In this document: positions 7,221 to 16,168 of the stretch, in pieces
Numbering within the stretch: position 1 is the first letter of the stretch
Layout of the letters: every line of letters begins with the position of its first letter
NCBI RefSeq assembly: GCF_007845635.1
Contig: NZ_SELG01000041.1
Coordinates: forward strand, 124,001 to 188,000
From: Apibacter muscae
GTDB taxonomy: Bacteria; Bacteroidota; Bacteroidia; Flavobacteriales; Weeksellaceae
Reading direction: 5' to 3'
Length of the DNA stretch: 64,000 bases
Position numbers and translations under genes: made by a program
The notes under the pieces: generated by a model
Seen by the model: the letters and a program-made list of their open reading frames with translations, nothing else
What the model was told of the DNA's origin: nothing
Databases searched by the model: none

Positions 7221-8282
7221 ATGTTTAATGAATTTGGAAAAATTATAAAACTTACTACTTTTGGAGAAAGTCATGGCACAGCCATTGGCGGAATAGTAGA
7301 CGGTTTTCCGGCAGGTTTACCGGTAGATTTAGAGGCCGTGCAAAAAGAACTGGATAGAAGAAAACCGGGGCAATCTAAAATTGTAACCCAAAGAAAGGAA
7401 GACGATAAGGTAGAATTTTTCTCCGGATTACTGGAAGGAAAAACTACCGGTCAATCCATTGGTTTTCTAATCCCCAATACCAACCAAAAATCTAAAGATT
7501 ACGAACACAATGTGCAGGTTTTTCGACCTTCCCATGCAGATTTTACCTATACGCAAAAATACGGGATTCGTGACCATAGAGGAGGAGGGAGAACCTCTGC
7601 CAGAGAAACTGCCAACTGGGTGGTGGGCGGTGCCTTATGCAAACAACTGATTCCGGAAATTAAAATTCAGGCGTACGTTTCATCCATCGGTGAAATTCAA
7701 TTGAATAAGCACTATACAGAACTGGATCTTTCTCAAGTAGAAAGCAATATTGTACGATGTCCGGAGGCACCCACGGCAGAAAAAATGATTGATTTGGTTT
7801 CCCGAATTAAAAAAGAAGGAGATACCATTGGTGGTACGGTTACTTGCGTAGTGCAGAACATGCCTATAGGTTTAGGCGAACCTATTTTTGATAAGTTATC
7901 TGCACGTTTGGCACAGGCAATGATGGGGATAAATGCCGCCAAAGGTTTTGAGATAGGAAGTGGGTTTGAAGGTACCCGATGCAGAGGATCCGAACATAAC
8001 GATATATTTATAGAAGGAGGAAAAACCTTAACCAATCATTCCGGCGGCATCCAAGGCGGGATTTCCAATGGAATGGATGTAGTGTTTAAGGTAGCTTTTA
8101 AGCCTGTAGCTACAATTATGAAAGAACAATCCACCATTAATGAAAGGGGGGAAGTTTCTACGATACACGGCAGAGGAAGACACGACCCTTGTGTAGTTCC
8201 TAGGGCGGTTCCTATTGTGGAAGCCTTAACAGCCATGGTTCTGGCAGATTTTACTTTATTAAATAAACTTAGAAAAATATAA
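7221..8282 (+). CDS. aroC: Chorismate synthase
   Basis: A 353-residue enzyme that converts 5-enolpyruvylshikimate 3-phosphate to chorismate using reduced FMN, the last step of the shikimate pathway in the cytosol. Family signatures are visible: FGESHG near the N-terminus, [14 protein letters not shown] in the middle, GIQGGISNG and [14 protein letters not shown] near the C-terminus. The ATG at 7221 is chosen because homology starts at [18 protein letters not shown] and because a promoter -7 box ends at 7215. A shikimate kinase (aroK) lies elsewhere in the window at 34633-35145. Confidence 0.95.
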   Translation: MFNEFGKIIKLTTFGESHGTAIGGIVDGFPAGLPVDLEAVQKELDRRKPGQSKIVTQRKEDDKVEFFSGLLEGKTTGQSIGFLIPNTNQKSKDYEHNVQVFRPSHADFTYTQKYGIRDHRGGGRTSARETANWVVGGALCKQLIPEIKIQAYVSSIGEIQLNKHYTELDLSQVESNIVRCPEAPTAEKMIDLVSRIKKEGDTIGGTVTCVVQNMPIGLGEPIFDKLSARLAQAMMGINAAKGFEIGSGFEGTRCRGSEHNDIFIEGGKTLTNHSGGIQGGISNGMDVVFKVAFKPVATIMKEQSTINERGEVSTIHGRGRHDPCVVPRAVPIVEALTAMVLADFTLLNKLRKI

Positions 8283-8334
8283 ACACCAAGAATTGGCAAA
8301 ACCAATTCCAAAAAATTACAATTCAATCAAAGTT

Positions 8335-8946
8335 ATGGCACAAACAATAGATCTAAAATATTATTGGGAACAAGCAGTAAGCTATGATTCTTATAAAGAA
8401 ATTATTGAAAAACAAGCTCAGGAAGGTATAAATAACGAGGAAGATAAAAACATCCAGAAACTGGCGGAATATACACGGTTAAATCTTAGTAGGATTCACA
8501 GGAACGACAAAACTTTAGTTTTGGAAGAATCTGTACTTACTATACTAAACAAACTGAATAAAAAGGTTAATATTCTGGCTATTTCTGAAGGTTGGTGTGG
8601 AGATGCTTCCCAAATTGTTCCGGTGGTTCAGAAGTTGGCAGAAAGTTCACCCAATATAGATTTTAAACTTTTCTTTAGAGATGCAGACGAAAAACTTATT
8701 CAGCAATATTTAACCAATGGGGGCAAAGCCATTCCTATTATCTTATTTATAGATGCTGAAACTTTTGAAGAAATGGCTCATTGGGGACCTCGTCCGCAAT
8801 CTTGTGCACCCTTCTTAAAAAAATACAAGGAAAATCCTGAAACCTATACTCATGATGATTTTGCTAAAGACATTCAAGGATTTTACAACAAAGATAAAGG
8901 GCATGAAATTGCCAATGAATTAACGCAAATAATCTCTAAGATATAG
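8335..8946 (+). CDS. Thioredoxin-fold family protein with a single active-site cysteine
   Basis: A 203-residue cytosolic protein. The start ATG at 8335 is preferred over the in-frame TTG at 8293. The centre holds the thioredoxin-like strand and motif NILAISEGWCGDA, where the usual CxxC is CGDA: only the first cysteine remains. This matches the Thioredoxin_9-type family common in Bacteroidota, whose role is not well defined. IPIILFIDAETFEEMAHWGPRP corresponds to the cis-proline region. It lies 52 nt after aroC and ends 1 nt before the next thioredoxin-like gene, so the three may form an operon. Confidence 0.75.
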   Translation: MAQTIDLKYYWEQAVSYDSYKEIIEKQAQEGINNEEDKNIQKLAEYTRLNLSRIHRNDKTLVLEESVLTILNKLNKKVNILAISEGWCGDASQIVPVVQKLAESSPNIDFKLFFRDADEKLIQQYLTNGGKAIPIILFIDAETFEEMAHWGPRPQSCAPFLKKYKENPETYTHDDFAKDIQGFYNKDKGHEIANELTQIISKI

Positions 8947-8947
8947 T

Positions 8948-9472
8948 ATGAAAATAAAACCTATTTACGTAGTAAATATAGTTTTTATAGCATTGATTAT
9001 CGCTTTATTATTTACCCCTTTAAGGGGGTATTTACAAAAAATACAATCCTCAACCGCAGAAAGTAAGTACGCGAAAATAAGTCAATTAACTCCAGAACAA
9101 TATAATATTGAACTAAAAGGTGTAAATACCCCGGATGTTAATTTTAAAGATTTTAAAGGCAAAAAAATTTTCTTGAATTTTTGGGCAACTTGGTGTCCTA
9201 TATGTAAAAGCGAAATGCCAGACATTCAAACCTTGTACAATACTAGCAAGCAAGACTATCAATTCGTGCTTATATACATGAAAGATGACAGAAAAAAAGT
9301 AGAAGATTTTTTAAAAGAAAACTCATATACTTTCCCAGTTTATGAGGCAGTGAGTCCCATAGAAACCTCCTTATTGCCTACGGAATATCCAACCACTTTT
9401 TTAATAAAAGAGAATGGAGAAATTCAGGAAAAAGTCATTGGAGCCCGAGATTGGAAAAATTTGAAATTTTAA
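8948..9472 (+). CDS. Membrane-anchored TlpA-like thiol-disulfide oxidoreductase
   Basis: A 174-residue protein with one N-terminal membrane segment (about residues 7-26) and a periplasmic thioredoxin-fold domain of the TlpA/ResA type. The active site is WATWCPICKSEMP (CPIC), and YPTTFLI supplies the conserved cis-proline. It probably reduces or exchanges disulfides of envelope proteins, for example during cytochrome maturation; the substrate is not shown by the sequence. It begins 1 nt after the previous gene. The C-terminus is a little short for the family but ends at a clear TAA. Confidence 0.8.
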   Translation: MKIKPIYVVNIVFIALIIALLFTPLRGYLQKIQSSTAESKYAKISQLTPEQYNIELKGVNTPDVNFKDFKGKKIFLNFWATWCPICKSEMPDIQTLYNTSKQDYQFVLIYMKDDRKKVEDFLKENSYTFPVYEAVSPIETSLLPTEYPTTFLIKENGEIQEKVIGARDWKNLKF

Positions 9473-9569
9473 TCGGTATCCAGATCAAATAGTAAAAAAA
9501 ACGGTTATAAAAATAGTGTTGTTGAAAAAAATAGTATTTTTATGGCTTAAAAGATAAATTGTTACTCTT

Positions 9570-10448
9570 ATGAAATTATTGCAAGGTTTAGGTGTAGCTT
9601 TAATAACGCCTTTCAATGAAGATGAAACGGTGGATTTTTCATCCCTTGAAAAATTAGTGAATTACAATATAGAAGGTGGAGTAGATTACCTAGTTGTTTT
9701 AGGCACTACCGCAGAAAGCGCTACTCTAAAAGCAGAGGAAAAGAGGGAAATCATTGAATGTATAAAACAAACAAATAACCATAGACTTCCACTTATTTTA
9801 GGGATTGGTGGAAATCATACCGCTGAGATCATACGCCAACTTCAAACCACAGATTTAGAAGCATTTTCTGCTATTTTATCGGTTTCACCTTATTACAATA
9901 AACCTTCCCAAGAAGGAATCTTTCAACATTATAAAGCCCTTGCTAAAAATTCCCCTAAACCTATTATAATATATAATGTACCTGGTAGAACATCTTCAAA
10001 CATAGAAGCTACAACTACCTTACGAATGGCGAATGAAATTGAAAATCTATTAGGAATTAAAGAAGCAAGCGGTAACTTTTTACAATCCACAGATATACTC
10101 AAAAATAAACCTCAGGATTTTATATTAACTTCCGGGGATGATGAATATGCCTTACCCGTAACTTTAGCTGGAGGGGATGGAGTAATTTCAGTCCTTGGGC
10201 AAGCATTGCCCGAAAAAGTTTCTCAAATGATACGCTTAGGTTTGGAAAACAAGGTTCAGGATGCCTATCAAATACACTACCAAATACAAAGCTTAATTAG
10301 GCTTATTTTCGCAGAAGGAAATCCAACGGGAATCAAAGCTCTTTTAGCTTTGCAAGGAATTATTAAAACCTCAAATACACGTTTACCCTTAGTAAAAGCA
10401 ACCCAACAACTCATGGATAAATTAAGTTCTGAATTAAAAAAACTTTAG
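9570..10448 (+). CDS. dapA: 4-hydroxy-tetrahydrodipicolinate synthase
   Basis: A 292-residue TIM-barrel aldolase that condenses pyruvate with aspartate semialdehyde, the first committed step toward diaminopimelate and lysine. Catalytic features are visible: GTTAES (Thr46-Thr47), PYYNKP, YNVPGRT (Tyr135 and Arg140) and the Schiff-base lysine in GIKEASGN (Lys164). The length is typical. It stands alone with 97 nt upstream and about 100 nt downstream, oriented like its neighbours. Confidence 0.95.
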   Translation: MKLLQGLGVALITPFNEDETVDFSSLEKLVNYNIEGGVDYLVVLGTTAESATLKAEEKREIIECIKQTNNHRLPLILGIGGNHTAEIIRQLQTTDLEAFSAILSVSPYYNKPSQEGIFQHYKALAKNSPKPIIIYNVPGRTSSNIEATTTLRMANEIENLLGIKEASGNFLQSTDILKNKPQDFILTSGDDEYALPVTLAGGDGVISVLGQALPEKVSQMIRLGLENKVQDAYQIHYQIQSLIRLIFAEGNPTGIKALLALQGIIKTSNTRLPLVKATQQLMDKLSSELKKL

Positions 10449-10555
10449 ATATAAATTCATTGAAAAAATGAATATACATCTCAATAGCAATATTTAACCC
10501 TAGTGGTTTAATCGTTTAATCTTTGCACTCAATAAACTAAAACCAATCATAAATC

Positions 10556-11842
10556 ATGAACAAAGATTCTATTAATTCGTCCAACAGCCAAAAGTTAATG
10601 CTAATCCCATTAGTATTAATAATTTCCCTGTTTTTTTTATGGGGGATGGCTAATAATTTAAACGATATACTTATCAGCCAATTTAAAAAAGCCTTTCAAT
10701 TAACCGATTTTCAATCCGGTTTAGTACAATCAGCTTTTTATTTAGGTTATTTCTTTTTTGCTTTGCCCGCTTCCATGGTACTAAGAAAATACAATTATAA
10801 AACCGGAATTATTATAGGGCTACTTTTATTTTCATTAGGGGCTTTTCTTTTTTATCCTGCGGCACAAAATGCTACTTATGGTTTCTTCTTATTTGCTTTA
10901 TTTGTTATAGCCAGTGGGTTGGCATTTTTAGAAACAGCAGCAAATCCTTATGTAACCATATTAGGCTCACCACAAACGGCTGCTTTTAGGCTAAATTTAG
11001 CACAGGCCTTTAACCCTATCGGGTGTATCACGGGAATCTTAGTGGGGCAATATTTCATCTTCTCAGGAGTAGAGCACGACGAAGCTACTTTAAGCCAAAT
11101 GTCTCCCTCTGCGATTGAAGCCTATTATAAATCTGAAATACATGCGGTTGAAACTCCCTATCTAGTAATTTCAACAGTGGCTTTACTATTTTCCATCCTG
11201 TTTGCTTTGGTGAAATTTCCTAAGATACAAGAACAAAAATCTGGAAAGAAAGATTCATTAATTTCATCTTTGTCTCATTTATGCAAAATCAAACATTTTA
11301 AATTAGCTGTTATCACCCAATTCTTTTATATGGGTGCACAAGTTTGTATATGGAGTTTTATGATAAGATATGCCAAGTTTTCCATTAATGGTATCAGCGA
11401 TTTTGATGCGGCACATTACTTAACGTTTTCATTAATTGCTCTTACGGTTGGAAGATTTGCCGGAACCTTTTTCATGAAATACATAAAACCCAATAAATTA
11501 TTGGCTATTTATGCTATCATCAATATTGTTCTGGTTTTCATTGGAATTAGCTCTCCGAACCTTACAGGAGTTTGGGCTTTAGTCGTATCCAGCTTTTTCA
11601 TGTCAATAATGTATCCTACAATATTTTCATTAGGTTTAAACCAACTGGGGAATGAAACCAAAACTGCTTCTTCAATTTTGGTAATGGCCATTGTAGGAGG
11701 TGCAATATTAACAGCAGTAATGGGTTTTGTATCAGACATTACAAGCATTTCAATGGCTATGATAGTACCTTTGGTCTGCTTTGTGTTAATTGCCCTATAT
11801 GGTCTTTACGGATATAAAGTAAAAAATAGTATAAAATTATAA
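10556..11842 (+). CDS. fucP: FucP-type sugar:proton symporter (major facilitator superfamily)
   Basis: A 428-residue inner-membrane protein with about 12 hydrophobic segments. It carries the FucP/GluP family hallmarks: FFLWGMANNLNDILISQF in helix 1, LGYFFFALPA in helix 2, and GLAFLETAANPYVTILG followed by RLNLAQAFNPIG. FucP of E. coli imports L-fucose with a proton, but family members also carry glucose, galactose and other hexoses, so the substrate is open. The gene is followed after 10 nt by a ketose 3-epimerase, suggesting the imported sugar is a ketose or rare hexose handled by that enzyme. No fucose isomerase or kinase is nearby. Confidence 0.8.
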   Translation: MNKDSINSSNSQKLMLIPLVLIISLFFLWGMANNLNDILISQFKKAFQLTDFQSGLVQSAFYLGYFFFALPASMVLRKYNYKTGIIIGLLLFSLGAFLFYPAAQNATYGFFLFALFVIASGLAFLETAANPYVTILGSPQTAAFRLNLAQAFNPIGCITGILVGQYFIFSGVEHDEATLSQMSPSAIEAYYKSEIHAVETPYLVISTVALLFSILFALVKFPKIQEQKSGKKDSLISSLSHLCKIKHFKLAVITQFFYMGAQVCIWSFMIRYAKFSINGISDFDAAHYLTFSLIALTVGRFAGTFFMKYIKPNKLLAIYAIINIVLVFIGISSPNLTGVWALVVSSFFMSIMYPTIFSLGLNQLGNETKTASSILVMAIVGGAILTAVMGFVSDITSISMAMIVPLVCFVLIALYGLYGYKVKNSIKL

Positions 11843-11852
11843 ACGAACTAGT

Positions 11853-12710
11853 ATGATAAAAGCACGCATTGGAGCATCAATCCTTTCTTGGATACCGCCA
11901 TCTTGGAAGGCAGATGCGGGATTGTATGCCATTCAGCAAGCCTCAAAATCAGGTTTTGATGTAATAGAAATCTTATTACCCAATTCAATGGATTTCGATG
12001 CGCATACAGTTAAAAAACAATTAAAAGACAATCATATTGAAGCTGTTTGTGGGTTAAATTTATCTAAACCTTATCATATTCCTACCCACCCTAAAGAGGC
12101 TATAAAATTAATACAACAAGCCATAGATAAAGCTGCTATTTTGGAAGTGGATTATTTAGGAGGGGTTTTACATTCTGCTATTGGAGTTTTTAGTGGAAAG
12201 CCTAGAACTTCAGAAGAAGAAACTATACTTTTAGAGGTCTGGGGTGAATCTGCAAAGTATGCGGAAAAGTTTAATATTAATATAGGCATAGAGCCGATCA
12301 ATCGATACGAAAGCTACATTTGTAACCAAGCGGAGGATACGTTGCAACTGATAAAAAGAGTAAAAGCAACCAATCTTTTTCTTCACTTAGATACTTTTCA
12401 TATGAATATCGAAGAAACCAGTTTTTATGATCCAGTGAAAAATTCAGGAAAATGGTTAAAACATATTCATATGACAGAAAACGATCGCGGTATGTTGGGA
12501 GAAGGTTTGGTTAGATGGGATGATTTATTTAAGGGATTGAATGAAATCAATTTTGAAGGAAACTTAGTCCTTGAAAATTTTTCTTCTTCGGTTGCTGGTA
12601 TGGCTGAAGCGGTATCTCTATGGAGACCATCTAAATACAAGGCAAACGAATTAGCCAATAAAAGCCTTTCTTTTATAAGAGAAAAGATGGAAGAATTTAA
12701 TAGGGAATAA
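11853..12710 (+). CDS. D-tagatose/D-psicose 3-epimerase family protein
   Basis: A 285-residue TIM-barrel sugar epimerase. Four metal ligands can be placed: Glu147 (IGIEPINRYES), Asp180 (HLDTFHMN), His206 (HIHMTEND) and Glu241 (LVLENFSS). Their spacing (33, 26 and 35 residues) is the same as in characterised D-tagatose 3-epimerases (Glu152, Asp185, His211, Glu246). The predicted reaction is C3 epimerisation of a free ketohexose with a divalent metal. The preferred sugar cannot be read from sequence. It is probably co-transcribed with the FucP-type symporter 10 nt upstream. Confidence 0.75.
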   Translation: MIKARIGASILSWIPPSWKADAGLYAIQQASKSGFDVIEILLPNSMDFDAHTVKKQLKDNHIEAVCGLNLSKPYHIPTHPKEAIKLIQQAIDKAAILEVDYLGGVLHSAIGVFSGKPRTSEEETILLEVWGESAKYAEKFNINIGIEPINRYESYICNQAEDTLQLIKRVKATNLFLHLDTFHMNIEETSFYDPVKNSGKWLKHIHMTENDRGMLGEGLVRWDDLFKGLNEINFEGNLVLENFSSSVAGMAEAVSLWRPSKYKANELANKSLSFIREKMEEFNRE

Positions 12711-12786
12711 AAATCAATTTTAAAAAATTCAATTATTGAATAATATTTAAATTAATTATAAGTTTAAATTCTTGAGCCTTTGTTTA

Positions 12787-12818
12787 TTTGTAAATAAGAT
12801 GGAAAAGGTATAACTTTG
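12787..12818 (+). promoter_or_regulatory. Promoter of the bamD operon, giving a near-leaderless transcript
   Basis: TTTG (12787-12790), 20 nt, then TAACTTTG (12811-12818). The bamD ATG is at 12826, so the 5' leader should be only a few nucleotides or absent. Confidence 0.55.
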
Positions 12819-12825
12819 CAAGCGA

Positions 12826-13695
12826 ATGAAAAAAATTATTTTTATTTTAACAGCTTCTACTTTACTATTAAATGTTAGCTGTGAAAAAAAATTAAATCGA
12901 GCATTAAAAAGTTCTGATAAAGGGTATGTGTTAAAAATTGCGGAAGAGTATGAACAAAAAAAGAAGTACCCACAGGCGATAAGTTTGTATGAGTATGCAA
13001 ATAAATTAGTGGTTGGTACGGACGATGCACCGGAAATTGCCTATAGAAATGCACAATTAAATTATTTAGACGGAAATTATAGATTGGCTGCCCATCAATT
13101 TAAAACCTTTTTATCTACATATCCACAAGATAAAAGGGCAGAAGAAGCAGCTTATATGTCTGCCTTTTGTTATTATAAAGATTCTCCAGACTACAATTTA
13201 GATCAAGCCAACACAAAAAATGCATTAAAAGAGTTACAATCTTATATCAACAGATATCCAAATTCTGATAAAATTGTGGAATGTAACCGAATGATGGATG
13301 AACTCACCCATAAACTAGAGAAAAAAGCCTTTGAGAATGCCGTAACTTTGTATAAAATTACTGAATATAAAGGGTCAATAGTGGCTTTCAATAACGTTTT
13401 GGATGAATTTCCAGATACAAATCTTAGAGAAGAAATACAAATCTATTTGCTAAGAGCAAAAACGGAACTAGCGGTAAACTCTGTTCACCGTTTGAAGAAT
13501 GATCGTTTGAATGATGCCGTTTTATCCTATACTAATTTTGTGAAAAATTTTCCACAATCGGAATATGTTAATGAAGCACAAAGATTAAAAAATCGTTTAG
13601 AAAATGCTAGAGAAGATTTTGATAGCAAAGAAAAAAACATAGAAGAGTCTAAAAATAAAAAAGACTCTGATAAAGAAAGAAAAAAAATAATTTAA
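12826..13695 (+). CDS. bamD: Outer membrane protein assembly factor BamD
   Basis: A 289-residue lipoprotein. The signal peptide ends in lipobox NVSC (about residue 19), followed by tetratricopeptide-like repeats (YPQAISLYEYANKL, YRLAAHQFKTFLSTYP, ALKELQSYINRYP, VAFNNVLDEFP). BamD is the essential lipoprotein of the BAM complex that inserts beta-barrels into the outer membrane. The C-terminus is a charged Lys/Glu-rich tail. It heads a conserved flavobacterial run with omega, coaBC, a DUF4835 gene and recN, spaced 5-20 nt apart and so likely one operon. Confidence 0.9.
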   Translation: MKKIIFILTASTLLLNVSCEKKLNRALKSSDKGYVLKIAEEYEQKKKYPQAISLYEYANKLVVGTDDAPEIAYRNAQLNYLDGNYRLAAHQFKTFLSTYPQDKRAEEAAYMSAFCYYKDSPDYNLDQANTKNALKELQSYINRYPNSDKIVECNRMMDELTHKLEKKAFENAVTLYKITEYKGSIVAFNNVLDEFPDTNLREEIQIYLLRAKTELAVNSVHRLKNDRLNDAVLSYTNFVKNFPQSEYVNEAQRLKNRLENAREDFDSKEKNIEESKNKKDSDKERKKII

Positions 13696-13714
13696 TATCC
13701 ATACCTACTAAAAA

Positions 13715-14032
13715 ATGAATTTGAAAGAATTAAAAGCGCCATCCAATACGATTACCTTCAATAAAGAAAATATTGAAAATAAAGTTGGAAACATTTATGA
13801 GGCTATAGTAATTATTGGGAAAAGAGCAGAACAGATCAATACTATTATAAAAAACGATTTAAATCAAAAGTTAGATGAATTTGCTTCAAACAGTGATTCA
13901 ATGGATGAAATTTTTGAGAATAGAGAGCAAATTGAAGTATCTAAATATTACGAAAAATTACCTAAACCAACTTTGATAGCTATTCAAGAATGGTTAGATA
14001 ATGAAGTTTATTTTAGAAAAACAGACGAGTAA
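13715..14032 (+). CDS. rpoZ: DNA-directed RNA polymerase omega subunit
   Basis: A 105-residue protein of the omega/Rpb6 family as found in Bacteroidota, where it lies between bamD and coaBC. The core IYEAIVIIGKRAEQIN matches the conserved helix of omega, and the acidic and aromatic tail (PKPTLIAIQEWLDNEVYF) is typical of the flavobacterial form. It helps RNA polymerase assembly. The spacing to bamD is 19 nt and to coaBC 9 nt. Confidence 0.85.
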   Translation: MNLKELKAPSNTITFNKENIENKVGNIYEAIVIIGKRAEQINTIIKNDLNQKLDEFASNSDSMDEIFENREQIEVSKYYEKLPKPTLIAIQEWLDNEVYFRKTDE

Positions 14033-14041
14033 ATTTATTTT

Positions 14042-15244
14042 ATGTCGGTTTTAATAGGAAAAAAAGCATTGCTTATAGTAACTGCTGGTATTGCTGCTTA
14101 TAAAACCGCTTTTCTTGTAAGGCTTTTTATAAAAAAAGGGGTTGATGTACAAGTGATCATGACCCCAGAAGCCCATAGTTTTATAACACCGCTTACCTTA
14201 GGTACGCTTTCAAAAAACGAAGTTTATACAGAATTTTTTAGTACGTCCACGGGTAAGTGGAACAACCATGTTGATTTAGCTTTAAAGTCTGACTTTATTA
14301 TTGTTGCTCCAGCAACTACAAACACACTTTCCAAAATGGCAAATGCTCTTGCGGACAACTTAGCATTAGCCACTTATCTATCTGCCAAATGCCCTATATT
14401 TTTTGCTCCTGCCATGGATTTAGATATGTATTTAAATCCTAGTAATCAAAAAAATATTAAGACTCTTCAAGAAAAAGGAGATATATTAATCCCTCCCAAT
14501 TGTGGAGAGCTAGCCAGCGGTCTAGAGGGAGAAGGTAGAATGGCAGAGCCAGAGGAGATTGTTACTTTTATTGAAGAATCTTTTAAAAAAAATTCCATTT
14601 TCAACCATAAGCGAATCTTAATAACCGCAGGACCTACCTATGAGGCTATAGATCCGGTGCGTTTTATTGGTAACCATTCCTCAGGGAAAATGGGTTTTGA
14701 TTTAGCCAAAGAGGCTGAAAAATTAGGCGCTGAAGTAATTTTAATCTCAGGTCCAAGCCATGAAACAATACCTTTATCAAGTTCAATAAAGCTAATAAAT
14801 GTTACATCTGCTCAAGAGATGTTTGAATCAGTATTTCAATACTATGATGAAGTGGATATAGCTATAATGTCTGCTGCCGTGTCAGATTACAGAGTTGAAA
14901 AAGTATCTACTACTAAAATTAAAAAAGTAGAGGAAACTCTTCAGTTGAATTTAGTCAAAAATAAGGATATTCTTTTCACTATGGGAGAAAAGAAAAAAAA
15001 TCAAATACTAGTAGGTTTTGCTTTAGAAACCAATGACGAGGAAGTGAATGCATTACATAAACTAAAGAAAAAAAATTTAGATATAATAATTTTAAATTCC
15101 TTGCAAGACCCCGGTGCAGGTTTTAAATCTAGTACGAATAAAATAACTATTTTTGATAAGAATAAAAATAAAACTTCTTTTAATTTAAAATCTAAAGAAG
15201 AAGTAGCTAAAGATATTCTTAATTATATATTCAGCAAAATATAA
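14042..15244 (+). CDS. coaBC: Bifunctional phosphopantothenoylcysteine decarboxylase / phosphopantothenate-cysteine ligase
   Basis: A 400-residue enzyme of coenzyme A synthesis. Residues about 1-185 form the FMN-dependent decarboxylase CoaC (GIAAYKTAFLVR, the active-site PAMDLDMY motif, PATTNTLSKMANALADN, CGELASGLEGEGRM). Residues about 190-400 form the ligase CoaB (RILITAGPTYEAIDPVRF, NHSSGKMGF, AAVSDYRV). The full length and order of domains are standard. It is translated directly after omega in the bamD operon. Confidence 0.93.
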   Translation: MSVLIGKKALLIVTAGIAAYKTAFLVRLFIKKGVDVQVIMTPEAHSFITPLTLGTLSKNEVYTEFFSTSTGKWNNHVDLALKSDFIIVAPATTNTLSKMANALADNLALATYLSAKCPIFFAPAMDLDMYLNPSNQKNIKTLQEKGDILIPPNCGELASGLEGEGRMAEPEEIVTFIEESFKKNSIFNHKRILITAGPTYEAIDPVRFIGNHSSGKMGFDLAKEAEKLGAEVILISGPSHETIPLSSSIKLINVTSAQEMFESVFQYYDEVDIAIMSAAVSDYRVEKVSTTKIKKVEETLQLNLVKNKDILFTMGEKKKNQILVGFALETNDEEVNALHKLKKKNLDIIILNSLQDPGAGFKSSTNKITIFDKNKNKTSFNLKSKEEVAKDILNYIFSKI

Positions 15245-15257
15245 AATATAATTTACA

Positions 15258-16163
15258 ATGAAAAAAATTCTGAGCTTTTTTATAGTTTTTATTGCATCTT
15301 TATCTACCTATTCGCAAGAATTGTATGCAGATGTAATTGTAAACTATGATAAAATTGCCGGATCCAATACTCAAGTATTTAATACCTTAAAAAAAGATTT
15401 AAAGGATTTTATCAATAATACTAAATGGACCGACGGAGGTACACTTTCTCTACAAGAAAGAATAAAATGTACCATTGGTATTACCATTCAAGAAAAAGTT
15501 TCCAATGAATTTAAAGCAACTATTTTCATTCAATCTGGAAGACCGGTATACAATTCCAACTATATCACTCCTTTATTAAATTTTCAAGACACTCAATTTA
15601 AGTTTACTTATAATGAATCTGAGAATCTAATATTTAATGAAAATAAATTTAGTGGCAAAAATTTAACGGACGTGATAAGCTTTTATGTTTATATGATTTT
15701 GGGCTACGATGCAGATTCCTTTTCAAGAAGAGGCGGAACCAAATATTTTGAGAAGGCAAAAAAAATAGCAGATAATTCTATCAATCAAGGCTATGATGGA
15801 TGGAACACTTTTGAGGGACCAAAAACTAGGGGTAGTATAATTACAGATCTAATAAACAATAAATCCAATACACTTAGAGATGTATTTTACCAATATCATC
15901 GTTTAGGTTTAGACTTAATGGCGAATAATGAACAATTAGCAAAAAATAATATTGCAGAAAATTTGTTATCTTTAAAAGCCTATACCAATAACTATCAATT
16001 TTATCCCTTAGATAATTTTTTTATTGCTAAAAGAGAAGAAATAAAAAATATTTTTTCTGCGGGGCTACCAACAACTAAAGTTAATTTAGCAGAATTAAAG
16101 ACCTTGTTGGAAACAATTAATCCCATAAATAGTAAAGATTACTGGAATCAAATTAAAAACTAA
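15258..16163 (+). CDS. DUF4835 family secreted protein
   Basis: A 301-residue protein with a cleavable signal peptide (about residues 1-20, ending AxLSTYSQE). It starts ELYADVIVNYDKIAGSNTQVF, the opening of the DUF4835 family that is restricted to Bacteroidota and lies between coaBC and recN in many flavobacteria. Repeated sequences such as RGSIITDLINNKSNTLRDVFYQYHRLGLD are typical. The biochemical role is unknown; conservation beside bamD and an N-terminal signal suggest an envelope function. Confidence 0.8.
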   Translation: MKKILSFFIVFIASLSTYSQELYADVIVNYDKIAGSNTQVFNTLKKDLKDFINNTKWTDGGTLSLQERIKCTIGITIQEKVSNEFKATIFIQSGRPVYNSNYITPLLNFQDTQFKFTYNESENLIFNENKFSGKNLTDVISFYVYMILGYDADSFSRRGGTKYFEKAKKIADNSINQGYDGWNTFEGPKTRGSIITDLINNKSNTLRDVFYQYHRLGLDLMANNEQLAKNNIAENLLSLKAYTNNYQFYPLDNFFIAKREEIKNIFSAGLPTTKVNLAELKTLLETINPINSKDYWNQIKN

Positions 16164-16168
16164 AGATT

